Assembly (NCBI GenBank): GCA_030830725.1
Contig: JAURMN010000170.1
Location: 1 to 7,164, forward strand
Direction of reading: 5' to 3'
Length of the DNA stretch: 7,164 nucleotides
Origin: Balneolales bacterium
Lineage (GTDB): Bacteria; Bacteroidota; Rhodothermia; Balneolales; Balneolaceae
Shown here: positions 6,649 through 7,164 of the stretch, in pieces
How the letters are laid out: every line of letters starts with the position of its first letter
Numbering within the stretch: the stretch's first letter is position 1
Notes under the pieces: generated by a model
The model's database searches: none
What the model was told of the DNA's origin: nothing
What the model saw: only the letters and a program-made list of their open reading frames with translations
Program-made: the position numbers and the translations under genes

Positions 6649-7164
6649 ATGAAATTCTATCCCATGAAGACCTACAGAAGATCTTTTCCCCGACAACTGA
6701 AAATCTTGATGTATCACAGTATCCTGTCTGAATCTTCGAACTCAAATCCCCAGGGAGTCTCTTTATCGGAATTTAAGAGACAGCTGGATCTGATTGACGG
6801 AGTGGGGTACCAACCGATCACATTTCGGGATATCGATCGATATGCGAAAGGATTTAGCGAGTTGCCATCAAAGCCTATCATTATAACCTTTGATGATGCC
6901 TATCAGAATTTTTACGAGTTAGCCTGGCCCGCACTTTCTGAGAAAGGATGGAAGGCGACTCTTTTTCCACTGGGAGACTCGTCGGTTGTGAAAGCCAATT
7001 GGAATTCAAAGAGAGAAATTGAGGATTTGCCACTGATGAATCATGCACAAATCAGAGAGGTGTCTGATGCCGGTATTGAAATTGGATCCCATTCCATGAC
7101 CCATCCCGATCTTACTCAATGTACTCTTCAGCAGGCCTGGAAGGAAATCTCCGTTTCAAAGTCA
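6649..7164 (+). CDS. Polysaccharide deacetylase (NodB domain), 3'-truncated by the window end
   Basis: The frame opens at ATG 6649 and stays open to the last base (172 codons); the C-terminal part lies outside. NodB-family (carbohydrate esterase 4) landmarks are present: MYHS at 21-24, the metal-binding motif ITFDDAYQNF (79-88; D82 and D83, with Ala where most members have Gly), and the second motif IGSHSMTHPDL (145-155) giving H148 and H152. These would be the Asp-His-His metal triad plus the catalytic-base Asp of a hydrolase removing N- or O-acetyl groups from sugars. No signal peptide is evident, so it may act on the lipid-linked unit in the cytoplasm. The start is 8 nt after the fusion gene stop; only a weak GAAG precedes it. 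ATG 6664 is an alternative with no better site. Substrate and full length are not visible. Confidence 0.88.
   Translation, partial: MKFYPMKTYRRSFPRQLKILMYHSILSESSNSNPQGVSLSEFKRQLDLIDGVGYQPITFRDIDRYAKGFSELPSKPIIITFDDAYQNFYELAWPALSEKGWKATLFPLGDSSVVKANWNSKREIEDLPLMNHAQIREVSDAGIEIGSHSMTHPDLTQCTLQQAWKEISVSKS

Noticed and set aside
6830..6843. Perfect 14-bp palindrome ATATCGATCGATAT
   Set aside because: Lies within deacetylase codons for RDIDRY, is a simple GATC/CGAT repeat, and has no regulatory context.
1..7164. Defence system, CRISPR array, prophage or transposon
   Set aside because: No repeat-spacer pattern, integrase, transposase or nuclease motif was seen; every gene fits polysaccharide biosynthesis.

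Overview
The window is a plus-strand surface-polysaccharide (exopolysaccharide, capsule or O-antigen type) biosynthesis locus. It holds five genes, four closed by a stop codon and the last cut by the window edge. Base composition is roughly 40% G+C (estimated by eye on a few lines, not counted). No RNA genes, mobile elements or CRISPR arrays are visible. The set of a multi-membrane polymerase/ligase, a lipid-linked oligosaccharide flippase, a cytoplasmic glycosyltransferase and modifying enzymes fits a bacterium with a Wzx/Wzy-dependent pathway, most likely Gram-negative. I cannot place it taxonomically with confidence. A Balneolota/Bacteroidota-like origin is a guess from the flavour of the proteins.

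Layout. Bases 3-1157: O-antigen ligase/polymerase-like membrane protein, probably missing its N-terminus upstream of the window. Bases 1154-2683: Wzx-type flippase, starting on a TTG that overlaps the previous stop by 4 nt. Bases 2680-3978: GT-B family 4 glycosyltransferase, overlapping the flippase by an ATGA and preceded by a strong GGAGG. Bases 3979-4081: the only real gap (103 bp), with two adjacent 7-bp inverted repeats and a good ribosome binding site. Bases 4082-6640: an 852-residue fusion of a CelD/BcsL-type GNAT (FemAB-like) acyltransferase and a COG3919-type ATP-grasp ligase. Bases 6649-7164: N-terminal 172 residues of a NodB-fold polysaccharide deacetylase, cut by the window end.

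How they may work together (inference): the glycosyltransferase helps build a lipid-linked repeat unit on the cytoplasmic face. The fusion protein and the deacetylase may decorate it (N-deacetylation plus acyl or aminoacyl addition). The flippase exports it, and the polymerase/ligase joins or transfers it in the periplasm. The first three genes look translationally coupled. The last two form a second tight pair after the 103-bp gap. The most unusual element is the GNAT/ATP-grasp fusion, which also carries a non-standard residue at one predicted metal ligand.
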